Part shown: positions 8,134-17,710 of the stretch, one piece after another | Layout: each line of letters opens with the position of its first letter | Position numbering within the stretch: position 1 is the stretch's first letter | DNA from: JAWXBM01 sp034440115 | GTDB lineage: Bacteria; Pseudomonadota; Gammaproteobacteria; Xanthomonadales; SZUA-36 | DNA length: 54,397 bases | Reading direction: 5' to 3' | Assembly (NCBI GenBank): GCA_034440115.1 | Contig: JAWXBM010000166.1 | Location: 1 to 54,397, forward strand | Notes under the pieces: generated by a model | What the model was told of the DNA's origin: nothing | Databases searched by the model: none | What the model saw: only the letters and a program-made list of their open reading frames with translations | Position numbers and translations under genes: made by a program

Positions 8134-9450
8134 ATGAGTCCTACGGCCCCCATAAAAGTAGCAGGACTAAGCCATTTTTTCGGCAAAAGCAATTTGCGCA
8201 AACAAATATTGTTCGATATCACCACCGAAATACCGGCCGGTGAAATCGTCATTGTTACCGGACCTTCAGGTTCCGGCAAAACCACCCTGCTTACCTTGGT
8301 CGGGGCACTGCGTTCTGCCCAACAAGGCAGCATCCGTGTACTGGGTGAAGAGTTACAGAATGCCCGTGCAGCCACACTGGAAAAAGTGCGCCGAAAAATC
8401 GGCTTTATCTTTCAGCAACATAACCTGCTCGGTGCCCTGACTGCACTGCAGAATGTTGAACTGGGCCTGCGGGCCAGCCAGAAAATCAGCCCCGGCGGAT
8501 TAAAAAAACGTGCGGAAGATATGCTCACAGCAGTTGGGCTTGCCGAACGTATGCATCATCGTCCCGAACAACTGTCGGGTGGCCAACGGCAGCGGGTCGC
8601 CATTGCCCGCGCACTGGTTGCAGAGCCGCAGATCCTGCTGGCTGACGAGCCCACCGCCTCGCTGGACAAGGAATCTGGCCGCGAAGTGGTGGATCGCATG
8701 AAAATTCTGGCTAAGGAACACGGCACCACCATATTGCTGGTCACGCATGACAACCGCATCCTCGATATCGCCGACCGTATCGTCCATCTGGAAGATGGCC
8801 GCCTGTCGACTTTTACCGATGCCGTTATCGCCAATAACGCATTGATGATGGGTACGCTGGCGCGAAGCGGGCAAAAAATGCCTGCCAGTGAAGTTGTGGA
8901 TGAACTGGACGAGCAGGAATTCCGCCAGATGTTGAGCCAGATGACCGAACAGTCGCAACATTTTCTGCGCGCCACAGCTTTGTCCAACGATGCGGCTTTC
9001 CAGAGTCTGCTGGAGCGGGACCTGTTTGCATTTACCCGCAAACTGAGCAAGCTGCTGAATGCCGATCGTTCATCCTTGTTCATCGTGGACCACAAAACCC
9101 AAACCCTGTGGCTACGGATTACTGAAGACCTGCCCGACAAGGAAATACGCATCCCGATGGGCAGCGGTATCGCCGGTGCCGTGGCAGCCAGCGGCGAAGC
9201 CATCCGGGTGGACGAAGCGTACGCCGATGCACGCTTCAATCCGGCGGTAGACAAACAGTTGGGCTACCACACCAAATCCATATTGTGCCTGCCGGTGAAA
9301 AACTCTGCAGGCAAGGTGTTCGCCGTGGCGCAGTTGTTGAACCGGCGTGACGGCCAACCTTTTGATGACCATGACGAAGCGCGCTACAAGGAATTCCTCG
9401 AATCGATTGGGCTGGTTCTGGAAACACTGGAACAGATGGTCAGCCACTAG
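8134..9450 (+). CDS. DevA/LolD-type ABC ATPase fused to a C-terminal GAF domain
   Basis: A 438-residue two-part protein. Residues 1-230 are a MacB/DevA-class nucleotide-binding domain: Walker A GPSGSGKT (43-50), Q-loop FIFQQHNLL, signature LSGGQRQRVAIARAL, Walker B ILLADEPTASLD, H-loop LVTHD. After a linker of about 55 residues, residues 290-432 form a GAF domain of the cyclic-nucleotide phosphodiesterase type (GSGIAGAVAASGEAIRVDEA, then SILCLPVKNSAGKVFAVAQL). No permease or adaptor of the DevBC type lies beside it; the gene stands 84 bp after the ABC-2 operon. Family knowledge says GAF domains bind small molecules, so ATPase activity may be ligand-gated; that is inference. Confidence 0.88.
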   Translation: MSPTAPIKVAGLSHFFGKSNLRKQILFDITTEIPAGEIVIVTGPSGSGKTTLLTLVGALRSAQQGSIRVLGEELQNARAATLEKVRRKIGFIFQQHNLLGALTALQNVELGLRASQKISPGGLKKRAEDMLTAVGLAERMHHRPEQLSGGQRQRVAIARALVAEPQILLADEPTASLDKESGREVVDRMKILAKEHGTTILLVTHDNRILDIADRIVHLEDGRLSTFTDAVIANNALMMGTLARSGQKMPASEVVDELDEQEFRQMLSQMTEQSQHFLRATALSNDAAFQSLLERDLFAFTRKLSKLLNADRSSLFIVDHKTQTLWLRITEDLPDKEIRIPMGSGIAGAVAASGEAIRVDEAYADARFNPAVDKQLGYHTKSILCLPVKNSAGKVFAVAQLLNRRDGQPFDDHDEARYKEFLESIGLVLETLEQMVSH

Positions 9451-9540
9451 TGCGTTAGTGCTGAAGTTAAATCTGGCACTACCCGTTGGCCGCTGAGGAA
9501 TTGGCTGCAATCATCACGCGTATTTTGGCCCATATTGGCG

Positions 9541-9569
9541 GTGACGATCACAACTAATGCCGATATAAT
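9541..9569 (+). promoter_or_regulatory. Probable sigma70 promoter of the ETF-QO gene
   Basis: A perfect -10 hexamer TATAAT (9564-9569) sits 17 bp after GTGACG (9541-9546), which matches the -35 consensus at four of six positions. It is 34 bp upstream of the ETF-QO start and in a 152-bp gap after the GAF-fusion gene. Confidence 0.5.
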
Positions 9570-9602
9570 GCAGGGTTTGGTGAGTTTGAAATGGTCTGAT
9601 GC

Positions 9603-11216
9603 ATGTCTGAACGCGAAATCATGGAATACGATGTCATCATTGTGGGCGCTGGTCCCGCAGGTCTGGCATGCGCACTGCGCCTGAAACAACTCAAGTCAGA
9701 TCTGGCAGTTGCGGTCATTGAGAAAGCGGCCGAGGTGGGTGCCCACATCCTTTCCGGTGCGGTTATTGAACCGCAACCGCTGGACCAACTGCTACCCGGC
9801 TGGCGTGACAATCCGCCACCGATTTGTGTGCCGGTACAAAAAGACCAGCTTTGGTATCTGACGCCCAAGGGTCAAACCAGGCTCCCCACTCCGCCGCAAC
9901 AGAACAATCATGGTAATTTTATTGTGTCTTTGGGCGCGTTATGCGCCTGGCTGGCACCTCAGGCTGAAGCTGCTGGAGTAGACATTTTTCCAGGTTATGC
10001 CGCCTCAGACATTTATTTTGCTGAAGATGGCAGCGTAGCTGGCGTCATTATTGGCGACATGGGTGTGGATCGCGCGGGCGAACCCAAAGACAGTTATGTG
10101 CAGGGTATTGAGATCCATGCCCCGATTACCGTGCTGGCCGAGGGTTGCCGCGGGCATCTGAGCAAACAACTGATCGCCAAATTCGAACTCGATAAAGAAT
10201 CTGAAGCGCAAACCTACGGCATCGGCATGAAAGAACTGTGGCGGGTGCAGCCTGGTAAATCTACACCCGGTCTGGTTCAACATACCCTGGGCTGGCCGCT
10301 GGACCCGGCCATTTACGGTGGCAGCTTTATTTACCACCTGGATAAAGATCGCATTGCCCTGGGCTTCGTTGCCGGCCTGGATTACGCTGACCCGGAATTC
10401 AAACCTTTTGAAGCTTTCCAACAATTGAAGCACCACCCCATGGTGCGCAGCATGCTTGAGGGCGGCGAGATTCTTTCCTCCGGTGCGCGGGCCCTGGTTG
10501 AAGGTGGTTACCAGGCCTTGCCACAAACCGAGATGCCCGGCGCCCTGTTGATTGGTGATGCTGCAGGATTATTGAATGTCCCCAAGGTGAAAGGCACACA
10601 CCAGGCCCTGCGCTCTGGCATGTTGGCTGCCGAGCACATTGCTGAAACATCCAGTGCCAAGGGCTTTGACCAGAAGTTGCGCTCCTCGGCCATCGTCAAA
10701 GAACTGTACAAGGTCAGGAACATCCGCCCGGCGTTCTACAAGGGCCTGTGGCGCGGCTTTGTGCGCGCTGCGATCGAAACCATCACGGCCGGCAAGTTAC
10801 CCATGACTTTATCCTTACATGCCGATCACAGGGCTTTGAAGAAAGTCAACGAATACACATCGCCCGACCGTCATTGGGTGACGCGCGATTTGGCTCCACG
10901 TGACCGGCTCGCTTCGGTTTACCTTGCAGCCACAGTGCATGATGAAGATCAGCCGATCCATTTGCAGATACTGGATCCAGACATCTGCACCACCCGTTGC
11001 GTGGAAGAATACGACAATCCTTGCACCCGTTTCTGCCCGGCGCATGTCTATGAAATGGTCGAAGACGCCGCGTTTGAGCAGGTCGGCGGCAAGCGATTGC
11101 AGATCAATTCCGCCAATTGTGTGCACTGCAAGACCTGCGACATCAAAGACCCTTACCAGATTATCAACTGGATTACTCCAGAAGGTGGCAGCGGGCCAAA
11201 TTACCAGAACCTTTAG
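9603..11216 (+). CDS. Electron transfer flavoprotein-ubiquinone oxidoreductase
   Basis: Membrane-associated FAD and 4Fe-4S enzyme (537 residues) that passes electrons from reduced ETF to ubiquinone. The N-terminal dinucleotide fold is DVIIVGAGPAGLACALRL (residues 9-27). The C-terminal cluster-binding segment shows cysteines in DICTTRC, PCTRFCPAHV and NCVHCKTCDIKDP, and the protein ends with the family's usual GGSGPNYQNL. Length is normal for the family. It lies upstream of etfB-etfA, and with the downstream acetoacetyl-CoA synthetase gives a fatty-acid/ketone-body oxidation cluster. A second ATG 18 bp downstream (MEYDVII) could also be the start. Confidence 0.95.
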   Translation: MSEREIMEYDVIIVGAGPAGLACALRLKQLKSDLAVAVIEKAAEVGAHILSGAVIEPQPLDQLLPGWRDNPPPICVPVQKDQLWYLTPKGQTRLPTPPQQNNHGNFIVSLGALCAWLAPQAEAAGVDIFPGYAASDIYFAEDGSVAGVIIGDMGVDRAGEPKDSYVQGIEIHAPITVLAEGCRGHLSKQLIAKFELDKESEAQTYGIGMKELWRVQPGKSTPGLVQHTLGWPLDPAIYGGSFIYHLDKDRIALGFVAGLDYADPEFKPFEAFQQLKHHPMVRSMLEGGEILSSGARALVEGGYQALPQTEMPGALLIGDAAGLLNVPKVKGTHQALRSGMLAAEHIAETSSAKGFDQKLRSSAIVKELYKVRNIRPAFYKGLWRGFVRAAIETITAGKLPMTLSLHADHRALKKVNEYTSPDRHWVTRDLAPRDRLASVYLAATVHDEDQPIHLQILDPDICTTRCVEEYDNPCTRFCPAHVYEMVEDAAFEQVGGKRLQINSANCVHCKTCDIKDPYQIINWITPEGGSGPNYQNL

Positions 11217-11240
11217 ATTACCCAAATGAATCTGCCTAGG

Positions 11241-11282
11241 TGAGCTTGATTGGGTGAGTTTGATTGGGTAAGTTTGATTGGG
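11241..11282. repeat. 14-bp tandem repeat, three units
   Basis: Three head-to-tail copies of TGAGTTTGATTGGG: 11241-11254 (one T to C change), 11255-11268 (exact) and 11269-11282 (G to A at the second position of the TGAG). They fill the gap between the ETF-QO stop and the etfB Shine-Dalgarno (AGGA at 11309-11312). They probably arose by slippage, and no function is evident. Confidence 0.9.
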
Positions 11283-11320
11283 CCGAAGCAAATTTGAACT
11301 AAGCGAGCAGGACTTTATTA

Positions 11321-12067
11321 ATGAAAATACTGGTTGGAATAAAGCGCGTGGTTGATTACAACGTCCGCGTGCGTGTGTTGCCCAACGGCAGCGGCGTGGA
11401 TACCGATGGCGTCAAGATGAGCGTCAATCCTTTTGATGAAATTGCTCTGGAGGAAGCGCTGCGCCTTAAAGAAGCCGGCAAAGCCACCGAGGTGGTAGTG
11501 GTTTCCATTGGGGGCGACGAGTGCCAGCAACAACTGCGCACTGGCCTGGCCATGGGTGCAGACCGTGCCATTCAGGTCAACATCACTGCTGCGGTGCAGC
11601 CCCTGGCTGCCGCTCGCGCCTTATTGAAGGTCATAGAGCAGGAGCAGCCTGGTTTGGTTTTGCTGGGCAAGCAGGCCATCGATGACGACAACAACCAAAC
11701 CGGCCAAATGCTGGCTGGCTTGTGGAATCGGCCGCAGGCTACTTTTGCTTCCAAACTCAGTGTGGAGGGCGACAAAGCCACCGTCACGCGGGAAGTGGAT
11801 GCCGGCCTTGAAACCATAAGCATCGATCTGCCGGCCGTGATTACAGTTGATCTGCGGTTGAATGAGCCACGTTTCGTGAAGCTTCCGGACATTATGAAAG
11901 CCAAGCGCAAACCGCTGGATGTATTGCAAATGGAGCAACTGGGCATCGACGCAGGGCCTGTCTACACTATTGAAAAATTCACCCCGCCGCCCCAAAGGCA
12001 GAAGGGCATCATGGTAGAGAGTGCCGAACAATTGTTGCAGGAACTGAAAAACCGGGGGCTGGTATGA
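11321..12067 (+). CDS. etfB: Electron transfer flavoprotein beta subunit
   Basis: The 248-residue beta (small) subunit of ETF, which accepts electrons from acyl-CoA dehydrogenases. The N-terminus MKILVGIKRVVDYNVRVRV is that of EtfB, as are NPFDEIALEEALRLKE, GADRAIQV and GKQAIDDDNNQTGQMLA, which contributes to AMP binding. AGGA lies 9 bases before the ATG. The stop overlaps the etfA start by 4 bp, giving translational coupling of two subunits needed in equal amounts. The preceding gap carries a triplicated 14-bp unit. Confidence 0.96.
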   Translation: MKILVGIKRVVDYNVRVRVLPNGSGVDTDGVKMSVNPFDEIALEEALRLKEAGKATEVVVVSIGGDECQQQLRTGLAMGADRAIQVNITAAVQPLAAARALLKVIEQEQPGLVLLGKQAIDDDNNQTGQMLAGLWNRPQATFASKLSVEGDKATVTREVDAGLETISIDLPAVITVDLRLNEPRFVKLPDIMKAKRKPLDVLQMEQLGIDAGPVYTIEKFTPPPQRQKGIMVESAEQLLQELKNRGLV

Positions 12068-13002
12068 GCAAGATACTGATTATTGCGGAACACGACGGGC
12101 AAACTCTGAACCTGAGCACGGCCAAATGTGTGTCCTGCGCGCAAGCAATTGGCGCTGAGATCGACATCGCCGTAATTGGCAAGGCGACTGAAACCGTTGC
12201 AGCACAAGCGGCCTCTCTGGCCAATGTTAACACCGTGATTCGCGTGGATGCAGATCACCTCGAACATCCATTGGCCGAGACCTGGGCTCCGGAAGTTGTT
12301 GCACTGGCGGCTGGCTACACGCACCTGTTGGGCCCTTCAACCACCTTTGGCAAAGACCTGATGCCACGGGCGGCTGCCATGCTGGGTGTGAACCAACTCA
12401 GTGATGTGATGGAAGTGCTGGACGCAAATTTCTTCCGCCGCCCCATCTACGCCGGTAACGCCATTATCGATGTGCGTGTTCCCGAGGGCAGTATCACGGT
12501 AGCCACAGTGCGCTCCGCCAGTTGGCAGGCTGCGGCTGAGGGTGGTTCAGCCAAAATTGAATCACGCCCTGCTGCAGGCGGCGCCAGTGCACAGACTCGC
12601 TGGCTAGGCCTGAAAGCCGGCGGTGGTGATCGCCCCGACCTGCAAAGTGCCAGCAAAGTAGTTTCCGGTGGCCGTGCTTTGGGCAGTGCGGAGAATTTCA
12701 GCATCGTCTACAGCCTGGCCGACAAGATGGGCGCCGCTGTGGGTGCTTCACGGGCAGCGGTAGATGCGGGCTATGTGCCCAATGATATGCAGGTCGGCCA
12801 GACCGGTAAGATTATCTCCCCTGACCTCTACCTTGCGTTTGGTATTTCCGGGGCCATTCAGCACATAACCGGCATCAAGGACGCAGGCACGATAGTCGCA
12901 GTCAACAAAGATGGCGAAGCGCCCATTTTTGAAATTGCTGATATTGGCCTGGTAGGTGATCTGTTCAGCATCATTCCCGAGTTGGAACGCCTTCTGGGCT
13001 AG
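12064..13002 (+). CDS. etfA: Electron transfer flavoprotein alpha subunit
   Basis: The 312-residue alpha (large) subunit of ETF. The C-terminal FAD domain is clear: SGGRALGSAENF, LADKMGAAVGASRAAVDAGY, QVGQTGKIISPDLYLAFGIS and GAIQHITGIKDAGTIVAVNK, ending in DLFSIIPELERLL. It works with EtfB and the ETF-QO two genes upstream. The acyl-CoA dehydrogenase at the other end of the window (50.2-51.9 kb) is one possible electron donor. Confidence 0.96.
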   Translation: MSKILIIAEHDGQTLNLSTAKCVSCAQAIGAEIDIAVIGKATETVAAQAASLANVNTVIRVDADHLEHPLAETWAPEVVALAAGYTHLLGPSTTFGKDLMPRAAAMLGVNQLSDVMEVLDANFFRRPIYAGNAIIDVRVPEGSITVATVRSASWQAAAEGGSAKIESRPAAGGASAQTRWLGLKAGGGDRPDLQSASKVVSGGRALGSAENFSIVYSLADKMGAAVGASRAAVDAGYVPNDMQVGQTGKIISPDLYLAFGISGAIQHITGIKDAGTIVAVNKDGEAPIFEIADIGLVGDLFSIIPELERLLG

Positions 13003-13037
13003 TCTTGGGGCCGGTTCCACCTGCGGGATTTTAAAAT

Positions 13038-14987
13038 ATGGCTGATTCAATTTGGTCCCCCGGGCCGGTTCGTCGACAAACCGCAAATGTGAAGCGGTTT
13101 ATCGACTTGCTGCGCACTGAGTTGGACCCATCCATTCAGGATTACTGGGACCTGTACCGCTGCTCCATAGCGCAGCCGGAAAACTTCTGGCGCGCTATCT
13201 GGGATTTTGCTGCGGTAGTGGGTAAGCCCGGCGAGGTGACCCTGCAGGATGGCCATAAAATGCCAGGGGCAAAGTGGTTTCCGAATGCCCGGTTGAATTT
13301 TGCCGAAAACCTTCTGCGCTTTCGTGATGACCAGGCAGCGCTGGTTTTCTGTTCTGAGACTGGCGCCAGGCGCCAATTCAGTTATGCGGAATTGCATCGC
13401 GAAGTGATGCAAACTGCTGCTGCCATGCGGTCCATGGGTGTACAGCAGGGCGACCGTGTTGCGGCCTACATGCCCAACCTGCCGGAAACGATTATTGCCA
13501 TGCTGGCAGCTTCCAGCATCGGGGCGATTTTCTCTTCCTGTTCGCCCGATTTCGGCATCTCCGGTGTGGTTGATCGTTTTGGCCAGATTCAACCCAAGGT
13601 GTTATTTTGCGCAGCGGCTTACAGCTACAGCGGCAAAATTCACGACTGTCTGGAAAAAGTGGCCGGCATCGTCAGTGCGGTAGATTCCATCGAGAAAGTG
13701 GTCGTGGTGCCTTACATGAACCCCGATGCAAACTTGGGCACGGTACCAAAGGCAGAGTGGTTTGCGAACTTCAAGGACCAACAGGCAACCACCCTGGAGT
13801 TTGCCCAACTGCCTTTCGATCAGCCGCTGTACATCCTCTATTCTTCGGGCACTACTGGCATACCCAAGTGTATCGTGCACGGCGCTGGTGGAACTTTGTT
13901 GCAGCACCTGAAGGAATTGATGCTGCATGCCAATTTGCGGCGCAGCGACAGCATCTGTTATTTCACCACCTGTGGCTGGATGATGTGGAACTGGATGGTC
14001 AGCAGTCTGGCCGTAGGTGCCACCGTCGTGCTGTATGAGGGTTCACCTTTCTATCCCGGGCCTACCGCCATGTTTGACCTGGTGGATGAGTTGGATATTT
14101 CAGTACTGGGTACGGGCGCGAAAGCCATCGCTGCCTGGGAGAAATCCGGTATAAAGCCACGTGAATCACATCAGCTTAGCTCTTTGCTGACACTGCTTTC
14201 TACCGGCTCACCATTGGCTGCGGAGCATTTTGATTATGTTTACCGCGACATCAAACAGAACCTTTGCCTGGCCTCCATATCGGGTGGAACGGATATCGTT
14301 TCCTGTTTTGTTCTGGGCAGTCCGATTCTGCCGGTTTATCGTGGGGAACTGCAATGTCCTGGTTTGGGTATGGCCGTTGAGATACGCCGGGATGATGGCA
14401 GCAAGGCCGACATGGGTGAAACCGGCGAGTTATGTTGTCTGCAACCATTTCCTTCCATGCCGGTTTTCTTCTGGGGTGATGAGGATGGCAGCAAGTACCG
14501 GGCAGCCTATTTCGAACGCTTCAAAGGTATTTGGGCGCACGGGGATTTTGCTGAACGGACGCAGCACGGCGGATTCATTATCCATGGTCGTTCAGATGCC
14601 ACATTGAACCCAGGTGGCGTGCGCATAGGCACGGCCGAGATTTACCGCCAGGTGGAGAAACTGGACGAAGTACTGGAGTGTATTTGCATTGGCCAGGACT
14701 GGGATGATGATGTCCGCATCGTCCTGTTCATCAAGCTGCGTGAAGGCATAAGCCTGGATCAACCACTGGTAGATAAAATCCGCAAATCCATTCGCAGCAA
14801 CACCACGCCCAGGCACGTACCTGCGCGGATCATTCAGGTGGCAGACATTCCCCGAACCATCAGTGGCAAAATTGTGGAATTGGCGGTGCGCAACGTGGTT
14901 CATGACAAACCGGTGACCAACTTGGACGCGTTGGCAAACCCAGCGGCTCTGGAACTGTTCCGTGATTTGCCTGAGTTAAAGAGTTAA
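13038..14987 (+). CDS. Acetoacetyl-CoA synthetase
   Basis: Acetoacetate-CoA ligase of 649 residues (usual length about 650), an adenylate-forming enzyme that activates acetoacetate from ketone-body or leucine/tyrosine breakdown. The N-terminal ACAS_N region has FARNLNFAENLL-type sequence (NARLNFAENLL). The AMP-binding core is LYSSGTTGIPKCIVHGAGG (about residue 268), followed by GGTDIVSCF, the hinge HGRSDATLNPGGVRIGTAEI and the C-terminal catalytic Lys in RTISGKIVE. It starts 35 bp after etfA in the same direction and could share its transcript. In context it may also consume acetoacetate made by the tyrosine pathway at 20-23 kb. Confidence 0.93.
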   Translation: MADSIWSPGPVRRQTANVKRFIDLLRTELDPSIQDYWDLYRCSIAQPENFWRAIWDFAAVVGKPGEVTLQDGHKMPGAKWFPNARLNFAENLLRFRDDQAALVFCSETGARRQFSYAELHREVMQTAAAMRSMGVQQGDRVAAYMPNLPETIIAMLAASSIGAIFSSCSPDFGISGVVDRFGQIQPKVLFCAAAYSYSGKIHDCLEKVAGIVSAVDSIEKVVVVPYMNPDANLGTVPKAEWFANFKDQQATTLEFAQLPFDQPLYILYSSGTTGIPKCIVHGAGGTLLQHLKELMLHANLRRSDSICYFTTCGWMMWNWMVSSLAVGATVVLYEGSPFYPGPTAMFDLVDELDISVLGTGAKAIAAWEKSGIKPRESHQLSSLLTLLSTGSPLAAEHFDYVYRDIKQNLCLASISGGTDIVSCFVLGSPILPVYRGELQCPGLGMAVEIRRDDGSKADMGETGELCCLQPFPSMPVFFWGDEDGSKYRAAYFERFKGIWAHGDFAERTQHGGFIIHGRSDATLNPGGVRIGTAEIYRQVEKLDEVLECICIGQDWDDDVRIVLFIKLREGISLDQPLVDKIRKSIRSNTTPRHVPARIIQVADIPRTISGKIVELAVRNVVHDKPVTNLDALANPAALELFRDLPELKS

Positions 14988-15000
14988 CCGCTTTTAGGGG

Positions 15001-16197
15001 CTAGTCTGAACTCAATGCGAAATCCAGCTCCGCAATCAGATCATTCACATCTTCCACACCTACCGACAAGCGCACCAGACTATCGCTGATGCCCAGGCGT
15101 GCGCGCTTTTCGGGCGGCACTGAAGCATGCGTCATGATGGCCGGGTGATTAATCAGGCTTTCTACGCCACCCAGGCTTTCTGCTAATGCAAATAATTCGC
15201 AGCGCTCCAGCATGCGCCGGGCCGCTGCCAGGCCACCTTTGACAACGATGCTGATGATGCCTCCGCCCTGCCCGTTCATTTGCCGCATCGCCAGCTCATG
15301 CTGTGGATGTGATTCCAGGCCGGGATAAATGACCTCCTCGACTGCAGGGTGCTGCTGCAACCATTGCGCAATAGCCAGGGAATTACGGCTGTGAGCATCC
15401 ATGCGCAAAGCCAGGGTTTTCAAACCGCGCATGGCCAGGAAACTGTCAAATGGTCCCTGAATACCACCAATGGAATTGAGCAGAAACCACAATTGCTGGG
15501 CCAATTCAGTATCGTCCCGCACCACAGCAATACCACCAACCATGTCGGAATGACCATTCAAATACTTGGTGGCAGAATGCACCACGATGTCCGCACCCAG
15601 CTCTAGTGGCCGCTGCAGCATGGGTGAAGCAAACGTATTGTCCACCACCAGCAAGGCACCGTGTTGATGGGCGATCCTGGCTGCGGCAGCGATATCAACG
15701 ATGCGCAGCATGGGGTTGGTGGGCGTTTCCACCCAGACCATTTTGGTGCCGGGTTGCATGGCTGCTTCCAGCGCGCCGGGCTTTTCCAGTTCGGCAAAGC
15801 TGAACTTCAAACCGGCAGAACGCTCACGCACGCGGTGGAACAGGCGGAAGCTGCCGCCATAAAGATCATCACCAGCCACTACATGATCGCCACTGTCGAG
15901 CAGTTCCAGTACCGTGGCAGTGGCGGCCATACCGGAAGCGAAGGCAAAACCACGAATGCCACTTTCCAGATCCGCAATACACTGTTCGTAGGCATCACGG
16001 GTGGGATTGTGGCTGCGCGAATATTCCCAACCCTGATGGTCACCCGGACTACGCTGCACATAGGTCGAGGTGGCGTAAATCGGCGTCATGATGGCGCCAG
16101 TGGAAGGATCGGGTTTTTGCCCGGCGTGTATGGCACGGGTAGCCAGGGCCAATGTTTTATTCTTGGTTTTATTCTTGGTTTTATTCTTGTTACTCAT
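15001..16197 (-). CDS. Cystathionine gamma-lyase / gamma-synthase family PLP enzyme
   Basis: A 398-residue PLP enzyme of the Cys/Met metabolism family. Marks: PIYATSTYVQRSPG, YSRSHNPTRDAYE, FASGMAATATVLELL, the PLP Lys in VVHSATKYLNGHSDMVGG, and SLGGVESLINHPAIMTHASV. It follows a cystathionine beta-synthase gene by 21 bp on the same strand, so a cystathionine gamma-lyase role (cystathionine to cysteine, reverse transsulfuration) is the best guess; gamma-synthase or beta-lyase cannot be excluded by motif alone. The N-terminus carries a tandem TKNK repeat encoded by three 12-bp units, which is not part of the fold. Confidence 0.88.
   Translation of the reverse strand: MSNKNKTKNKTKNKTLALATRAIHAGQKPDPSTGAIMTPIYATSTYVQRSPGDHQGWEYSRSHNPTRDAYEQCIADLESGIRGFAFASGMAATATVLELLDSGDHVVAGDDLYGGSFRLFHRVRERSAGLKFSFAELEKPGALEAAMQPGTKMVWVETPTNPMLRIVDIAAAARIAHQHGALLVVDNTFASPMLQRPLELGADIVVHSATKYLNGHSDMVGGIAVVRDDTELAQQLWFLLNSIGGIQGPFDSFLAMRGLKTLALRMDAHSRNSLAIAQWLQQHPAVEEVIYPGLESHPQHELAMRQMNGQGGGIISIVVKGGLAAARRMLERCELFALAESLGGVESLINHPAIMTHASVPPEKRARLGISDSLVRLSVGVEDVNDLIAELDFALSSD
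16155..16190. repeat. 12-bp in-frame tandem repeat in the cystathionine-lyase N-terminus
   Basis: Three copies of TTTTATTCTTGG (16155-16166, 16167-16178, 16179-16190, the last with a final T) lie directly after the start codon on the minus strand. They encode a repeated Asn-Lys-Thr-Lys tetrapeptide within the first 15 residues, ahead of the conserved domain. Being 12 bp, copy-number change would not shift the frame. Confidence 0.92.
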
Positions 16198-16218
16198 AAG
16201 TTTTTTACTCAGGTAGCT

Positions 16219-17595
16219 TCAGGCCCGATCGGCCTTGCGGCGTAAATAATTCAATAAATCCACTCGCGTGATCAAACCGAGGAATTTTGCTTGCTGTTTG
16301 ACGATGGCCACAAAATCCTTGCTGAAGATGGGCATCAAATCTGCTACCGGAGATTTCACATCGATTTCAGTTAGATCAGTCACCATCGCGGTACGCACCG
16401 GTTTGGCGAAGGCTTTTTGATCTTCAGCCACGGCCAACAATAAGTCCGATTCATCCAGAATACCGACGATCTGGCCATTTTCGATCACTGGCAATTGCGA
16501 AACATCGTAGAGTTTCAAACGACCATATGCATTGGCCAATGGCTCGTCCGGGCCGACGGTAATGGTGTCGTGCGTATCGTACGGTCGCGCGATCAAATCC
16601 CGCAGATCGCCATGTTGGATGGTTTCCATAAAACCCAGGTCGCGCAGCCAGTAGTCGTTATACATTTTCGACAAATACCGGTTACCCGTGTCACAACAGA
16701 AGGTGAGCACCTTTTTCGGCTCAGTTTGTTCCTGGCAGTAGCGCAATGCAGCAGCAAGCAAGGTACCGGTGGATGATCCACCCAGTATGCCTTCCTTCAT
16801 CAATAACTCCCGGCCAGCTTTGAAACTCTCCCTGTCACTGATGGCATAGGCTTTCTTGACCCGGGTGAAATCGCTGATTATCGGCAGAAAATCTTCACCA
16901 ATGCCTTCTACCATCCAACTGCTGCTCTTGGTGCTCAGGTTTCCTTCATTGATGTATTCAGCCAGGATGGAGCCTACCGGATCTGCCAGAACCAGCTCCA
17001 GTGATGGTGCTTCGTGGGCAAAAAACCGCGAAAGACCGGTAACCGTGCCACTGGAACCCACACCCAGTACGATAGCGTCCAGTTGGCCATCCATCTGGCG
17101 CCAGATTTCAGGGCCGGTTACCTCTTCATGGGCTTTTGGGTTGGCAGGATTGCCGAACTGGTTGATGAAGTACCCATTGTCCATTTCTCCAGCCAGACGC
17201 TTGGCCAGATCCTGGTAGTACTCCGGATGTCCTTTGGCCACATCGGAGCGGGTTAACACCACCTCAGCACCCATGGCCTTGAGGTTGGAAATTTTCTCGC
17301 GACTCATCTTGTCCGGAATCACCAGCACCAGGCGGTAGCCCTTCTGCGCGGCCACCAAGGCCAGGCCAAGGCCAGTATTGCCAGCAGTACCTTCAACCAA
17401 GGTGTCCCCGGGCTTGATCAGCCCTTGCTGCTCGGCCTCTTCTACCATGCGCAGACCGATACGATCCTTGATTGAAGCGCCGGGATTCTGGCTTTCCAGC
17501 TTCATATACAGCTCACAAGGACCAGTATCGAAGTGATTGATACGAACGATGGGCGTGTTGCCTATCATCTCCAGGACATTTGCAAAAACTTCCAT
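16219..17595 (-). CDS. Cystathionine beta-synthase with C-terminal CBS pair
   Basis: PLP enzyme joining homocysteine and serine to cystathionine. The catalytic core has the PLP Lys in NPGASIKDRIGLRMVEEAE, the phosphate-binding EGTAGNTGLGLALVAA, and GGSSTGTLLAAA. Two CBS motifs occupy the last 120 residues (ITVGPDEPLANAYGRLKLYD; VAIVKQQAKFLGLITRVDLL), the arrangement of eukaryote-like CBS. I prefer the ATG at 17595 (MEVFANVLEMIG, preceded by GGAG at good spacing) over an upstream in-frame ATG at 17619, which adds eight residues. It is first in a two-gene transsulfuration operon. Confidence 0.9.
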   Translation of the reverse strand: MEVFANVLEMIGNTPIVRINHFDTGPCELYMKLESQNPGASIKDRIGLRMVEEAEQQGLIKPGDTLVEGTAGNTGLGLALVAAQKGYRLVLVIPDKMSREKISNLKAMGAEVVLTRSDVAKGHPEYYQDLAKRLAGEMDNGYFINQFGNPANPKAHEEVTGPEIWRQMDGQLDAIVLGVGSSGTVTGLSRFFAHEAPSLELVLADPVGSILAEYINEGNLSTKSSSWMVEGIGEDFLPIISDFTRVKKAYAISDRESFKAGRELLMKEGILGGSSTGTLLAAALRYCQEQTEPKKVLTFCCDTGNRYLSKMYNDYWLRDLGFMETIQHGDLRDLIARPYDTHDTITVGPDEPLANAYGRLKLYDVSQLPVIENGQIVGILDESDLLLAVAEDQKAFAKPVRTAMVTDLTEIDVKSPVADLMPIFSKDFVAIVKQQAKFLGLITRVDLLNYLRRKADRA

Positions 17596-17710
17596 GAATC
17601 TAAGCTCTCCGCTGGGCATTCGAATTCCATGGCACAGCTAAAGAGGCTGCTGTGTTCAGGATGATGACGTTTCCCAGCCGCTGAGCCATGGTTCAAACGG
17701 CCGGTTGATG

